From contig NZ_CP114783.1 of assembly GCF_027359595.1 (NCBI RefSeq), positions 1,736,001 through 1,800,000 on the forward strand: a DNA stretch of 64,000 bases, in the 5' to 3' direction. Below the pieces are notes generated by a model that did not search any database, was not told where the DNA came from, and saw only the letters and a program-made list of their open reading frames with translations. The DNA comes from Prochlorococcus marinus str. MIT 0912. Lineage in GTDB: Bacteria; Cyanobacteriota; Cyanobacteriia; PCC-6307; Cyanobiaceae. Positions 1-9,060 of the stretch are shown here, in pieces; the first letter of the stretch is position 1; the number at the start of each line of letters is the position of its first letter. The translations under genes were made by a program, and so were the position numbers.

Positions 1-536
1 TGTACAGTTATTAGTTGTGCCCCAGCCTCCTGTAGCCCTAAAGCAAAAGATACTGGATCACTTGTGGTTTCACACCAACCCAACCTTATTTTTACTGTTA
101 AGGGAATTGATATAGCTTTTGAAACCTTTTTGACGATTAACTGAGCAAGCTCTGGCTCTTTTAATAGAGCACTTCCTCCTCCTTTCTTGGCAATTTTTTT
201 TACTGGGCAACCCATATTTATATCTATAAGAAATGCACCAGATGACTCGGCTTTAATTGCAGCATCTATCATTGAATCTGGTCTATGGTCAAAAAGTTGA
301 ACGCCAATTGGTCCACTTTCTTCTGAAAGTTCAATTACTTTCTCCTCCCCATGACCTAATTTCAGACTTTTAGCATTTACCATTTCGGTAAAAAGTAAAG
401 CTTTTGGGGACCATCTACGAACAAATTTCCTGAATATTTGATCGCTTACACCTGCAAGTGGGGACTGAATAACCGGACACTCCAAAGATCTGGAAGTCCC
501 ATTGCCTGATAAAAAAATTGGAGATAACTCTTTCAT
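1..536 (-). CDS. dus: tRNA-dihydrouridine synthase (Dus family), 3' part cut by window edge
   Basis: The reading frame runs leftward from an ATG at 534-536 off the window edge, so about 178 N-terminal residues are visible. Seen: an early SPLAGVSDQIFRK stretch, then TEMVNAKSL, PIGVQLFD and the family hallmark DINMGCPVKKI, followed by PLTVKIRLGW. In this family these build the FMN-binding TIM barrel, with the Cys of MGCP at the active site. The enzyme reduces specific uridines in the tRNA D-loop to dihydrouridine using NADPH. The C-terminal helical domain lies outside the window, so the DusA/B/C-type subfamily cannot be fixed; the motifs look closest to DusB-like proteins. Identity of the family is secure, specificity is not. 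Confidence 0.9.
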   Translation of the reverse strand, partial: MKELSPIFLSGNGTSRSLECPVIQSPLAGVSDQIFRKFVRRWSPKALLFTEMVNAKSLKLGHGEEKVIELSEESGPIGVQLFDHRPDSMIDAAIKAESSGAFLIDINMGCPVKKIAKKGGGSALLKEPELAQLIVKKVSKAISIPLTVKIRLGWCETTSDPVSFALGLQEAGAQLITV

Positions 537-560
537 CTTCAAAGTAACTTTGGATTTATC

Positions 561-767
561 TCAGTCATTACAAAAAAACAAAGTTTTATTTGTCTCACTG
601 GTTTCTGAAAATAAGCAAAAAATACTTATTGATGATTTTAAGGAAATTGGTACTTGAAGAAAAGCTAGCAAAAGCAGAAGTATTGCTATTAAAGATGGTT
701 TGTTAGTTAATGAATCCCTTTTGTTTTTGGTCAATCTTTTTAGGGATCTTTGATTTCTAAATTTCAT
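561..767 (-). CDS. small hypothetical membrane protein (doubtful)
   Basis: A 68-aa frame lies 24 bases upstream of dus on the same strand and divergent from der. It has a strongly basic N-terminus (KFRNQRSLKRLTKNKR), then one hydrophobic segment around residues 26-50, and a short polar tail. A basic start plus a single membrane helix is what a real small membrane protein could look like, and the gap between dus and der is otherwise empty. I recognise no family, and no clear Shine-Dalgarno is visible. It may equally be a chance frame. Confidence 0.35.
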   Translation of the reverse strand: MKFRNQRSLKRLTKNKRDSLTNKPSLIAILLLLLAFLQVPISLKSSISIFCLFSETSETNKTLFFCND

Positions 768-863
768 TTTGGAATTGAACTCTTAGCTCATACTTGTAGT
801 ATGAAGAACTAATCTTGATTCTGACCTATAAAGGGTGAATAATCTTATGAAAGGTAGAGAAAT

Positions 864-2234
864 TTGGCGCTACCAATAGTCGCAATAATTGGACGCCCAA
901 ATGTTGGGAAATCTACATTGGTGAATCGCTTATGTCAGAGCAGAGAAGCCATTGTTCATGATGAGCCAGGGGTAACTAGAGATCGAACTTATCAAGATGG
1001 ATTTTGGAGGGATAGAGACTTTAAAGTTGTGGATACTGGAGGCCTGGTTTTTGATGACGATAGTGAGTTTCTCCCTGAAATTAGAGAGCAAGCTAATCTT
1101 GCGCTTGAAGAAGCCGTAGTTGCATTGGTAATTGTTGATGGCCAAGAGGGAGTTACTACAGCTGATGAATCGATTGCGGAGTTTTTAAGGTCTCATTCTT
1201 GCCAAACAATAGTTGTGGTAAATAAATGTGAATCACCCGAACAAGGTTTAGCAATGGCTGCTGAGTTTTGGAAGCTTGGTCTTGGTGAGCCCTATCCAAT
1301 TTCTGCCATTCATGGTGTAGGGACAGGTGATCTGCTTGATCATGTGGTCAATTTGTTTCCCTCAAAAGATTTAGATGAAGTCAGTGATTCTCCTGTTCAA
1401 TTAGCTATTATTGGTAGGCCAAATGTTGGCAAGTCAAGTCTTCTTAATTCTATTTGTGGAGAGACAAGAGCAATTGTTAGTTCGATTAGGGGTACGACTC
1501 GAGATACGATTGATACTCGAATTACTCATCAGGGAAAACAATGGAAATTAGTTGATACGGCGGGAATACGTAGACGTAGAAGTGTTAATTATGGCCCTGA
1601 ATTTTTTGGTATTAATCGCAGTTTTAAGGCAATAGAAAGAAGTGATGTTTGTGTATTGGTTATAGATGCTTTGGATGGCGTCACAGAACAAGATCAGAGA
1701 CTTGCAGGTAGAATTGAGCAGGAAGGAAGAGCTTGTTTGATTGCCATTAATAAATGGGATGCTATCGAGAAAGATAGTCATACCATGTCTGCAATGGAAA
1801 AAGACATTCGTGCGAAACTGTATTTTCTTGACTGGGCCGAGATGATCTTTACATCTGCACTTACGGGGCAAAGAGTAGAAGGCATTTTTGCATTAGCTAC
1901 GTTGGCTGTTGATCAGAATAGAAGAAGGGTCAGCACCTCAGTAGTTAACGAGGTGCTGACAGAGGCATTGAAATGGAGAAGTCCTCCTACCACGAGAGGT
2001 GGAAAACAAGGTCGTCTTTATTACGGTACTCAAGTAGCTATTAATCCTCCAAGCTTTACTTTATTTGTGAATGATCCTAAATTGTTTGGCGAAACATATC
2101 GAAGATATATTGAGAGACAAATTAGAGAGGGACTAGGGTTTGAAGGGACTCCTGTAAAATTATTTTGGAGAGGGAAGCAGCAACGCGATGTCGAAAAAGA
2201 TATGGCACGCCAACAGAAAGGGGGTCAGAATTAG
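864..2234 (+). CDS. der: ribosome-assembly GTPase Der (EngA)
   Basis: Der is a double-GTPase needed for 50S ribosomal subunit maturation. The 456-aa product shows two tandem G domains: P-loop GRPNVGKS at residues 10-17 with DTGG at 57-60 and NKCE at 120-123, then a second P-loop at 184-191 with DTAG at 231-234 and NKWD at 296-299. A C-terminal KH-like domain follows (about 350-440). Length and domain order match the family. The start is TTG at 864, which begins the usual hydrophobic strand directly before the first P-loop; no ATG fits better. The ecfT-like gene starts 9 bases downstream, suggesting co-transcription. Confidence 0.97.
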   Translation: MALPIVAIIGRPNVGKSTLVNRLCQSREAIVHDEPGVTRDRTYQDGFWRDRDFKVVDTGGLVFDDDSEFLPEIREQANLALEEAVVALVIVDGQEGVTTADESIAEFLRSHSCQTIVVVNKCESPEQGLAMAAEFWKLGLGEPYPISAIHGVGTGDLLDHVVNLFPSKDLDEVSDSPVQLAIIGRPNVGKSSLLNSICGETRAIVSSIRGTTRDTIDTRITHQGKQWKLVDTAGIRRRRSVNYGPEFFGINRSFKAIERSDVCVLVIDALDGVTEQDQRLAGRIEQEGRACLIAINKWDAIEKDSHTMSAMEKDIRAKLYFLDWAEMIFTSALTGQRVEGIFALATLAVDQNRRRVSTSVVNEVLTEALKWRSPPTTRGGKQGRLYYGTQVAINPPSFTLFVNDPKLFGETYRRYIERQIREGLGFEGTPVKLFWRGKQQRDVEKDMARQQKGGQN

Positions 2235-2243
2235 TAATTATTT

Positions 2244-3158
2244 ATGGATTGGCTAAAAAAGATTCCAATTGGTCAATATGTCTCAGGCAAATCTAGCTGG
2301 CTTCGTGTTATCGATCCTAGAATCAAGCTCTCATGGATCCTTTTGTTTTTGTTAACGCCAATTTTAGCTAATTCCGTTTGGAGGATTTCAACAGTCTTTG
2401 TTCTTTTATTAATTACATTTCTAAGTTTTCTCCCTCAACGTATCTGGTGGCGGTCTCTGGTGTTTTTATTGGTTTTCTCTTTGATTATTGGATCCTTATC
2501 GATGGTTTTACCTACTAGTGAAGCATCATTTGATTTGACAATAAGAGCTCCTGATGAAATACCAGGAACAATTGTTTTGACTCGATCATGGGAGGTTTTC
2601 AGATTGGGACCATTTGACTTAGGGGGGGGGGCATTAGGACCGTTGATTGTCGATCGTCGCTCTGCAGAATTAGGTATTAAAACTTCGACCTTGATTTTTA
2701 CTGTTATTCATAGTGTTAATTTGATGTTAATTACAACACCACCTGAAGATCTTGTATGGGCAATTAGATGGTTTTTTTCGCCTTTAACTTTATTGGGATT
2801 TCCCTTAGAAAAATTATCATTTCAACTTCTTTTGGCTTTACGATTTTTACCTTTAGTTCAAGAGGAACTCCAAAACTTATTTCGTTCAATTGGTGTGAGG
2901 GCTATTGATTTTAGAAAATTGGGACTTAAAAGTTCATTGGGTTTGTTTGTATCTTTAGCTGAAAGACTATTGTCAAATATATTGCTTAGGGCTGAACAGG
3001 GGGCTGATTCTTTGATGTCCAGGGAGGGGCTTTGGCTATCGTCAAAACAACTACGATCTTGCATTGTTGTTAATTCTAAATATTTGTGGATTAATATAAG
3101 TTCGATTTTTTGGCTTTTGATAGCTATTAGCTTACGTTGTATGTATGGTACGTCTTAA
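2244..3158 (+). CDS. ECF transporter transmembrane (T) component, CbiQ-like
   Basis: A 304-aa polytopic membrane protein with hydrophobic segments around residues 28-50, 55-90, 165-205 and near the C-terminus. The cytoplasmic helical part contains RSIGVRAIDFRK and LLRAEQGADSLMSREG. These resemble the two small Ala-Arg coupling helices that T components use to contact the ATPases of energy-coupling factor transporters. Known: cyanobacteria carry a lone CbiQ/EcfT gene in this setting. Inferred: it energises vitamin or metal uptake with A and S subunits encoded elsewhere, since none are nearby. Substrate is unknown; calling it cobalt-specific would go beyond the data. Confidence 0.85.
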   Translation: MDWLKKIPIGQYVSGKSSWLRVIDPRIKLSWILLFLLTPILANSVWRISTVFVLLLITFLSFLPQRIWWRSLVFLLVFSLIIGSLSMVLPTSEASFDLTIRAPDEIPGTIVLTRSWEVFRLGPFDLGGGALGPLIVDRRSAELGIKTSTLIFTVIHSVNLMLITTPPEDLVWAIRWFFSPLTLLGFPLEKLSFQLLLALRFLPLVQEELQNLFRSIGVRAIDFRKLGLKSSLGLFVSLAERLLSNILLRAEQGADSLMSREGLWLSSKQLRSCIVVNSKYLWINISSIFWLLIAISLRCMYGTS

Positions 3159-3174
3159 TTAAAAAAAATTAGAT

Positions 3175-3441
3175 TTGAACGCTGAGCGCTATCTAAATCA
3201 TCCAACTTTTGGAATGCTATATCTAGTGTCACCAGCAAGTAATGGTAGAGACGTATATGCAACTTTATATGCACAGAAAATATTTTTTTTAGTTACTTTG
3301 CAACCACGGGGCGCAACTTTTGAAGTTATTCCATATATGGATGCTAGACATTATTCAGAAATGCATTTAGCTAAATGTAAAAGAGAAAAATCCTCTGATT
3401 TGGACGTTTGGCAAGAATTATTTAATCAAACTTTTATGTAA
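3175..3441 (+). CDS. pipX: PII-interacting protein X, NtcA co-activator
   Basis: PipX is a small cyanobacterial adaptor that binds either PII (GlnB) or the nitrogen regulator NtcA, linking 2-oxoglutarate/ADP status to transcription. The 88-aa product has the characteristic opening YLNHPTFGMLY, the LYAQKIFFLVT strand of the Tudor-like domain (residues 1-53) and two C-terminal helices. Length is normal for PipX. The start is TTG at 3175, placing the conserved ERYLNHPTFG immediately after it. pipY begins 11 bases after the stop; this pairing is the usual one in cyanobacteria and supports the call. Confidence 0.93.
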   Translation: MNAERYLNHPTFGMLYLVSPASNGRDVYATLYAQKIFFLVTLQPRGATFEVIPYMDARHYSEMHLAKCKREKSSDLDVWQELFNQTFM

Positions 3442-3452
3442 CTCTATTTGAC

Positions 3453-4100
3453 TTGATTTTGCTTTGTTCTAATGAATTTAAGGTCATTAAAGATTCTTTA
3501 CCCCTTGGGGCTAATTTACTTGCTGTGAGCAAGGGACATGATCATGAATTGATACGTAAACTTTATGGTTATGGCCAGTTGGATTTTGGAGAAAGTCGTT
3601 TGCAGGAGGCTATTCCAAAAAAAAGCGATCTGAATGATCTAAAGCAAATTAGATGGCATTTTGTTGGTAAATTGCAGAAAAATAAAGTTAGAGGGGTTAT
3701 TAAAGAATTTGACTTTATTCATTCTGTTGATTCTTTGCCGCTTCTTGAACGGATTTCGAGAATCTCAAAAGAAGAGCAAAAATCTCCGAATATATTTTTA
3801 CAAGTAAAATTCAAAGATGATCCCAACAAGGGTGGATTTTTAAAACAAGATCTTCTGAAAAGTTGGTCCAAGATTATTTCTTTGAACAATATTAATTTGA
3901 TTGGACTAATGACAATTCCACCAATAGCTCTTAATTCCTATCAAAGAAAAGATTTATTTTGTGAATGCAGGGATTTTGCTAATCATTTGGGATTAAAGGA
4001 TTGTTCGATGGGAATGAGTAACGATTGGCAAGAAGCTATTAAAGCTGGTACTACTTGGATTCGATTGGGATCTATTTTGTTTGGCAAACGTCAGATTTAG
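3453..4100 (+). CDS. pipY: PLP homeostasis protein PipY (YggS/PROSC family)
   Basis: PipY is a pyridoxal-phosphate-binding TIM-barrel protein involved in vitamin B6 and amino/keto-acid homeostasis. The 215-aa product has the PLP-lysine segment LLAVSKGHD with K27, then YGQLDFGESRLQE, IRWHFVGKLQKNK, GLMTIPP and the C-terminal phosphate-binding region SMGMSNDW...GTTWIRLGSILFG. These match the family in order and spacing. The start is TTG at 3453, giving a short N-terminus that reaches the barrel quickly. It sits directly behind pipX and is presumably co-transcribed with it. No catalytic activity is established for the family. Confidence 0.92.
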   Translation: MILLCSNEFKVIKDSLPLGANLLAVSKGHDHELIRKLYGYGQLDFGESRLQEAIPKKSDLNDLKQIRWHFVGKLQKNKVRGVIKEFDFIHSVDSLPLLERISRISKEEQKSPNIFLQVKFKDDPNKGGFLKQDLLKSWSKIISLNNINLIGLMTIPPIALNSYQRKDLFCECRDFANHLGLKDCSMGMSNDWQEAIKAGTTWIRLGSILFGKRQI

Positions 4101-4256
4101 ATAAATTGTTGAAGATATGAAAAAACTAATAAAAAAGCTTGCCCCTTAAGATAAGGAACGTTATTTAAGTATATGGTTCATCCTTCATATTGTTGAAGAT
4201 GTATCGATTGTTGGCTTATCCAACTTTTTAACAAATCATCCCGAGAGGATTAACTG

Positions 4257-4832
4257 GTGTCGCTTATTTCCCGTCTTCGTGCTGTCGTCGCTGGCGATGA
4301 CTTTTTAGATAGTGATTTTGATGAGCTCGATTACGAAACAAGTGATGATTTTGAGAATTTTAATAGAGGCAACAAAGAAGGAAGTGGAGAAATGGCAACC
4401 ATTTCTCAGACTAACCCTTTTGATGGAAGGAGTGGGTTTAGTTCTTCAAATGTCATTGGTATGCCTGGGATCTCAACAAATGATTCTGAAGTTAGTTTGA
4501 TGGAACCTAGAAGCTTTGATGAAATGCCAAGAGTGATCCAAGCTTTGAGGGAGCGTAAAACAGTTATTTTAAATCTCACAATGATGGAGCCTGATCAGGC
4601 TCAAAGAGCAGTTGATTTTGTCGCAGGTGGAACCTTTGCGATTGATGGACATCAAGAAAGAGTCGGAGAAAGTATTTTCCTTTTCGCACCTTCTTGCGTA
4701 ACAGTAACCAATTCATTTCAAGAGGAAGCCTCTCCTTCAAGTATGAGTAATAAAGGTACTGATTTGATTTCTAAGGAAACCTCTCCTGCTCCAGAGCCTG
4801 CTTGGGGGGAGACGGTAGCTACAGCTCTTTGA
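4257..4832 (+). CDS. sepF: cell division protein SepF
   Basis: SepF (Cdv2/YlmF) binds FtsZ and helps tether the Z ring to the membrane. Seen: an N-terminal amphipathic stretch (residues 1-15), an acidic linker rich in Asp/Glu, and from about residue 82 the SepF core [20 protein letters not shown] with [19 protein letters not shown] and [12 protein letters not shown]. The C-terminal 30 residues are low-complexity. The GTG start at 4257 is supported by a good Shine-Dalgarno (gagagg) 7 bases upstream. proC follows after 4 bases, the arrangement typical for cyanobacteria. Confidence 0.93.
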   Translation: MSLISRLRAVVAGDDFLDSDFDELDYETSDDFENFNRGNKEGSGEMATISQTNPFDGRSGFSSSNVIGMPGISTNDSEVSLMEPRSFDEMPRVIQALRERKTVILNLTMMEPDQAQRAVDFVAGGTFAIDGHQERVGESIFLFAPSCVTVTNSFQEEASPSSMSNKGTDLISKETSPAPEPAWGETVATAL

Positions 4833-4836
4833 ATGA

Positions 4837-5688
4837 TTGAATAGTTTGGAAATTTCTATTGGGATAATTGGTCTTGGCAGTATGGCAAAGGCTATTATTT
4901 CACCTCTTTTAAAGAGAGGTGAATACCATCCTCAACATGTTTTAGGAATTGTTGGTAGGAGCTCAAGTATTTCATCTGCTTTGAATGATCTTCCAAAGGA
5001 AGTGAAAGTTGTATCTAGTGAAGATTCTTTCTCCAGAGAAGTATGGAAAGCTCCTTTGAAGATATTGGCTGTAAAACCTCAACAATTAAATCAAATTAAA
5101 GAACCGGTCTCATCATTCCAATCGAATGATCAGCCTCTTAAACCTTTATTAATTTCAGTGTTGGCTGGAATAACATTGAAAAGTCTTAATAAAGCTTTCC
5201 CTGGACACACATGTGTTAGAGCAGTGCCAAATACCCCTTCTCTTGTCGGCCAAGGACTTACTGGCCTGGCCTGGCCAGATGATATTACTATTGATCAAAA
5301 GGAAGTTGTTAGAAAGATTTTTGAACCCATAAGTGAAATTTACGAGTTAGAGGAGCAAAAACTTGATTCCTTTTTGGCTCTAACTTCTTCAGGACCTGCA
5401 TATATCGCTTTAGTTGTTGAAGCAATGGCTGATGGGGCTGTTGCCGCAGGATTACCACGATATTTATCGAATCAATTAGCGCACAAAACCCTTTCAGGCA
5501 CTGCCTCTCTGCTAAGAGAAAAAAAAATACACCCTGCTCAACTAAAAGATATGGTTGCTTCTCCTGCCGGTACTACAATTAGTGCTCTTCGACACCTTGA
5601 ACTTGCGGGCTTGAGATCCGCCTTAATTGAAGCAGTTGTTTTGGCAGCTCAGAAGAGTCGTCTATTGTCCGAAGAAGTTTCGACTTAG
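4837..5688 (+). CDS. proC: pyrroline-5-carboxylate reductase
   Basis: ProC makes L-proline from pyrroline-5-carboxylate with NAD(P)H. The 283-aa product has the Rossmann motif GIIGLGSMAKA near residue 9, VRAVPNTPSLVGQG in the middle, and the dimer/active-site region LTSSGPAYIALVVEAMADG, ending with SPAGTTISALRHLE and the last helix ALIEAVVLAAQKS. Start is TTG at 4837: an ATG four bases upstream hits a stop after two codons. It follows sepF by 4 bases. Its last 110 bases overlap the convergent glycosyltransferase gene on the other strand, yet the ProC C-terminal helix within the overlap is clearly conserved, so this end is real. Confidence 0.95.
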   Translation: MNSLEISIGIIGLGSMAKAIISPLLKRGEYHPQHVLGIVGRSSSISSALNDLPKEVKVVSSEDSFSREVWKAPLKILAVKPQQLNQIKEPVSSFQSNDQPLKPLLISVLAGITLKSLNKAFPGHTCVRAVPNTPSLVGQGLTGLAWPDDITIDQKEVVRKIFEPISEIYELEEQKLDSFLALTSSGPAYIALVVEAMADGAVAAGLPRYLSNQLAHKTLSGTASLLREKKIHPAQLKDMVASPAGTTISALRHLELAGLRSALIEAVVLAAQKSRLLSEEVST

Positions 5689-6853
5689 ATGATCTAAGAA
5701 TGTTTGCATAGAGAGTTTCAAGTGAGTCAATGTTTTGTTGAAGTGTATATTTTTCTTCTACTCTCAAACGCGCACGTCTTCCTAATTCGTGGGTAAGTAC
5801 TGGTTGATCACGCAAAACCGGTAAAAGGGTCCTTAATTGAGAAGTAACCCCCTCAGTGTTAAGTATGATCCCTGCTCCGTTTTTAAGCACTTCTCCATCT
5901 GCTCCAGCATCTGTCGCGATACATGCAGTTCCTGTTGCCATAGCCTCGAGCAAGGCTATCGATAATCCCTCTACAAGACTTGGAAGTAAAAAAACCTCGG
6001 CAATTTGCAGAAGGGCGACTCTTTTATTTTGATCGGCTTCGTATCCCCACCAAACCACATTATCTTCCTTATTAAAGATTGAATGATTTTCGAGTGTTGG
6101 CCTTAGTGGCCCATCTCCTACTATTACTAGTCGACATCCATTAGGTTGGACAAATCTCCATGCACGTAGTAAAGCTTCAACATTTTTTTCAGAAGCTATT
6201 CTGCCCATATAGATAAATATTCTCTCAGCACCAAGTTTTTTTCTTAGTTCAAGTTGAAGCTCACTTTGAGAATTGCTTGGTTTAAGAGGCTTCCATTTTT
6301 TTATGTCAATTCCATTAGGGATTACTTCTAGTCGGCTCTCTTTTACTCCTAGTTTTGCAAGAACCTCCGCTTGCAAATCTGAAAAAACAATTACTTTGTC
6401 ATACTTAGCTAATGATGGAGCATAAAGTTGATAGGTAAGTTGCTGTGTATTGGCTGTAAGATTTCTGAGTTTTGAATCGAAAGCAGGGTGAAAAGTTGCG
6501 ATCAAAGGTAAATTAAGTTGATGACAAAGCTCAGGTAGTCGAAAATCTAATGGAGAGAGAGTCAGGCTCGCATGAACTAAATCAGGTTTAAGTCTTGAGA
6601 GAGATTCTCTAAGTTCTCTTTGAGCATTTAAAGAAGGGATTGTATAAACTTGAGATTTAATTAAATAAGGAAGACTTACATCAGGATCATTTGCTAGTAA
6701 GGAAGTTTTATTATTCCCATCTCTCATTGGGTTATCAAAGTGAATAAAACTTGTTTGATATCCCCTTGCTCTAAGCTCTTCAGTGGTGCTAAGCCCGTAA
6801 CAGACGTTCCCGCAAAAAGGGGTTTTTTTGCCTAGCCAGGCGATATGGGTCAA
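5579..6853 (-). CDS. GT4-family glycosyltransferase
   Basis: A 424-aa group-1 (GT-B fold, GT4) glycosyltransferase. Seen: an N-terminal domain with CGNVCYGLSTTEELRARGY, LVHASLTLSP and FHPAFDS, then the hinge VIPNGIDIKKWKP, and in the C-terminal half IYMGRIASEKNVEALLRAW, LVIVGDGPLRP, LLPSLVEGLSIALLEAMA and GADGEVL. The E-x7-E-type motif of GT4 enzymes is present in VEGLSIALLEAM. Start is TTG at 6851-6853, just before THIAWLG. Donor and acceptor are unknown; it could act on a glycolipid or surface glycan. The last 35 or so residues beyond the fold are encoded opposite the 3' end of proC, which is unusual and may be a read-on tail. Confidence 0.88.
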   Translation of the reverse strand: MTHIAWLGKKTPFCGNVCYGLSTTEELRARGYQTSFIHFDNPMRDGNNKTSLLANDPDVSLPYLIKSQVYTIPSLNAQRELRESLSRLKPDLVHASLTLSPLDFRLPELCHQLNLPLIATFHPAFDSKLRNLTANTQQLTYQLYAPSLAKYDKVIVFSDLQAEVLAKLGVKESRLEVIPNGIDIKKWKPLKPSNSQSELQLELRKKLGAERIFIYMGRIASEKNVEALLRAWRFVQPNGCRLVIVGDGPLRPTLENHSIFNKEDNVVWWGYEADQNKRVALLQIAEVFLLPSLVEGLSIALLEAMATGTACIATDAGADGEVLKNGAGIILNTEGVTSQLRTLLPVLRDQPVLTHELGRRARLRVEEKYTLQQNIDSLETLYANILRSSKSKLLRTIDDSSELPKQLLQLRRISSPQVQGVEEH

Positions 6854-6977
6854 ACTCTAAAAAACCGGTATTTCAAATTAGCAGCTAGCTTATATTTCTT
6901 CTCAAACTATTGTTAATAATTAAATAATTTATAAATAAGATACTTAACTATTAATTATTTAAAAAATATGTATGCTC

Positions 6978-7778
6978 CTACTTAGTATTTAGATCATTAC
7001 TAATTATTACCTCTCTCATCATTTGAAGAGATGTGATTCTTCTTTGTAAATGAGTTTCAATCCAGGTTTCAACAATTTTAAGTAGTTTTAACCAGACTTT
7101 TTTAGGACCCAATAATTTTCCATTACTGTGAAAAGGTAATTTTTCTTGTAAAAGTCTTTGAAGTAAAGCCAGTTCAGATGGATTCAGCTCAGTGCTTGCA
7201 TTAGGGATTGTTCCAATCGCAAAACCTTCTTCAGGAATAAAACTGCACTTCCAGCTCCATTCTCCAATAGGGGGTATAAGCCTTGAGCCAGAATGACAAC
7301 AGTTTTGAAGTGGTAAGCAATATCCTCCTAAAGCCAATAAATGTATACACGATTGAACGCTTATTGCTAGAGCGGTTAATGAATCGACTTCTGTTTTATG
7401 TAAGTCATTTAATCTATCTAAATGGATTAAAACCAGTTTAAGTATATCTTTTTGTGGATCTTCATTTCCAACCATAAATAAAATCAGCTCTGAAATTGCT
7501 TGTGCTGCTGAAAGAGTTTCGATACTTTTGCCAAGATTCCCATAACTCTTAAGGATCTTTATTTGTGTAACTCGCCTAAGATTTTTTTTGCCAACGATGT
7601 TTAAATCTAAAAAATTAAAAGGAGAGGTTGCTCCAAGTCTGCTTTTGGGTTTTCTTGCTCCTGGTATGGCAAGACGAGATATTCCATTTTCTTCGCTAAG
7701 TATGGTTAAAAGCCTGTCATTTTCACCAAGAGGACCAACCTTTAAAGACAGTCCTTTCATTCTTTGATTTGAATTCAT
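6978..7778 (-). CDS. recO: DNA repair protein RecO
   Basis: RecO works with RecR in the RecF pathway to load RecA on SSB-coated DNA. The 266-aa product begins MNSNQRMKGLSLKVGPLGEN, followed by RLLTILSEENGISRLAIPGA and LGATSPFNFLDL, which form the typical N-terminal OB fold. A helical domain follows, with a Cys-containing stretch (GGYCLPLQNCCHSG, about residues 152-165) where many RecO proteins bind zinc. Length fits the family. Its ATG shares one base with the deoC stop (TAATG), so the two genes are translationally coupled. Confidence 0.9.
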   Translation of the reverse strand: MNSNQRMKGLSLKVGPLGENDRLLTILSEENGISRLAIPGARKPKSRLGATSPFNFLDLNIVGKKNLRRVTQIKILKSYGNLGKSIETLSAAQAISELILFMVGNEDPQKDILKLVLIHLDRLNDLHKTEVDSLTALAISVQSCIHLLALGGYCLPLQNCCHSGSRLIPPIGEWSWKCSFIPEEGFAIGTIPNASTELNPSELALLQRLLQEKLPFHSNGKLLGPKKVWLKLLKIVETWIETHLQRRITSLQMMREVIISNDLNTK

Positions 7779-8461
7779 TACTCCTTTCTTTTTTGTTCTT
7801 GAGCAATTTCAAACCCAAAACTTGTCCCAATATATGTTGATCCTGCTTCAATGATTTCTATTGCTTGACCCAAAGTTTTAATACCTCCAACAGTTTTAAT
7901 TGAGCAGCGATTCTTAACAATTTTTGCAACATGATTAGTTTGATTATTGGTAATAGATGGACCAAAACCATTACCTATTTGAATTCCGGTTGCTCCAGCA
8001 TCAATTAAAGCATCTATTGCTAAAGCAAGTTTTGAAGAATTTAATAGTGTATTTGCATCAATTATCACTCTTACTGGAATACCAAGTTCACTTATTTGAT
8101 TTATTTCATCACCAAAAAGTTCGACATTTCCTTCTTTTAAGGCTAAATAATTTGGAACAAGATCTAATTCTTCCGCTCCATTCTCGATCGCATACTCAGC
8201 TTCTTTTAGTTTATTAAAAGTTGGGATAAACCCAAAAGGAAAGGCAATTACTGAGATTAGTTTTGTAGCACTTTGGCTACCTAACCTCTCACGTGCAGAT
8301 CCTAGAAAGGAAAGACTTGTGCATAAACCTGCAAAACCATTTCGCTTGGAGGCATCACAAATTTGAACAAGCATTTCTTGATCGAAATGAGGATTTAAAA
8401 CTGCTTGATAAATCACATTAGAAATATTGGCATGTGCTTGTTCCAAGCTGTTTTTACTCAT
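7778..8461 (-). CDS. deoC: deoxyribose-phosphate aldolase
   Basis: DeoC is a class I aldolase that splits 2-deoxyribose-5-phosphate to acetaldehyde and glyceraldehyde-3-phosphate, salvaging deoxynucleosides. The 227-aa product has GFAGLCTS near the start, FPFGFIPTFNKLKEAEYAI, the ELDLVPNY segment, the VIIDANTLL strand and the Schiff-base lysine in CSIKTVGGIKT. Length is normal. The start ATG at 8461 lies 14 bases after the hpf stop. It is the upstream partner of recO, with a one-base overlap. This deoC-recO order is common in picocyanobacteria (from memory). Confidence 0.93.
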   Translation of the reverse strand: MSKNSLEQAHANISNVIYQAVLNPHFDQEMLVQICDASKRNGFAGLCTSLSFLGSARERLGSQSATKLISVIAFPFGFIPTFNKLKEAEYAIENGAEELDLVPNYLALKEGNVELFGDEINQISELGIPVRVIIDANTLLNSSKLALAIDALIDAGATGIQIGNGFGPSITNNQTNHVAKIVKNRCSIKTVGGIKTLGQAIEIIEAGSTYIGTSFGFEIAQEQKRKE

Positions 8462-8475
8462 TTGACTTTAAGTAT

Positions 8476-9060
8476 TTAAATTTTTTCTTGGATTACGCCA
8501 TAGCCTCCTTGATTTCTCTTATATATAACTCGCAAAGCTGATCCTTCTTCTTCCCTAAATAAATAAAAGTCATGATCAATCAGGTCTAATTGGACTCTTG
8601 CCTGTTCAATGCTCATGGGATCCATCTCGAAATATTTGCGTCTTATTCCTGGGCTAGGTAGAAGTGGCTCTTTGCCTTCAATGAGTGAATGATCTGAAGA
8701 AGAGAGATTTTGAGTTTCTTCGTTTTGGACTGATTTTGTTGACTGATTATTATGAACATTATGACTGTTATGTCGCTCTTTGTACTTACGTAATTGTCGT
8801 GCAAGTTTATTTGCTACTAAGTCGATGCTTGCATAAAGATTCTCACTTCTTTCTTGGGCTCTTATTACTGTTCCGTTTGCAAAGACAGTCACCTCAGCTG
8901 TCTGTTGTGGCACGCGAGGATTTCGAGCGACTGAGAGGTGGACATCAGCTTCTTGCACCATTTCTTGGAAATTGTGAGTTGCCTTATCAATTTTTGTTTT
9001 GGTGTAATCACGAAGTGATGGAGTTAATTCAAGATTGCGTCCATGGATAAGAAGCTTCAT
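8476..9060 (-). CDS. hpf: long-form ribosome hibernation promoting factor (LrtA)
   Basis: Long HPF binds the decoding region of the 30S subunit and dimerises 70S ribosomes to 100S in darkness or starvation; in cyanobacteria it is known as the light-repressed LrtA. The 194-aa product has the N-terminal fold MKLLIHGRNLELTPSLRDY with ADVHLSVARNPR and TAEVTVFANGTVIRA (residues 1-100), a polar linker rich in Asn/Ser, and the C-terminal dimerisation domain KYFEMDPMSIEQARVQLD...FYLFREEEG. The start is well conserved. The gene is divergent from lipB and their 5' ends overlap, which makes the lipB start the uncertain one. Confidence 0.95.
   Translation of the reverse strand: MKLLIHGRNLELTPSLRDYTKTKIDKATHNFQEMVQEADVHLSVARNPRVPQQTAEVTVFANGTVIRAQERSENLYASIDLVANKLARQLRKYKERHNSHNVHNNQSTKSVQNEETQNLSSSDHSLIEGKEPLLPSPGIRRKYFEMDPMSIEQARVQLDLIDHDFYLFREEEGSALRVIYKRNQGGYGVIQEKI

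Noticed and set aside
790-804. Short 5-bp inverted repeat (catac...gtatg) before der
   Set aside because: Too short and without a T-run; likely chance in AT-rich DNA.
3100-3180. NtcA binding site (GTA-N8-TAC) before pipX
   Set aside because: No convincing match with a downstream -10 box was seen by eye.
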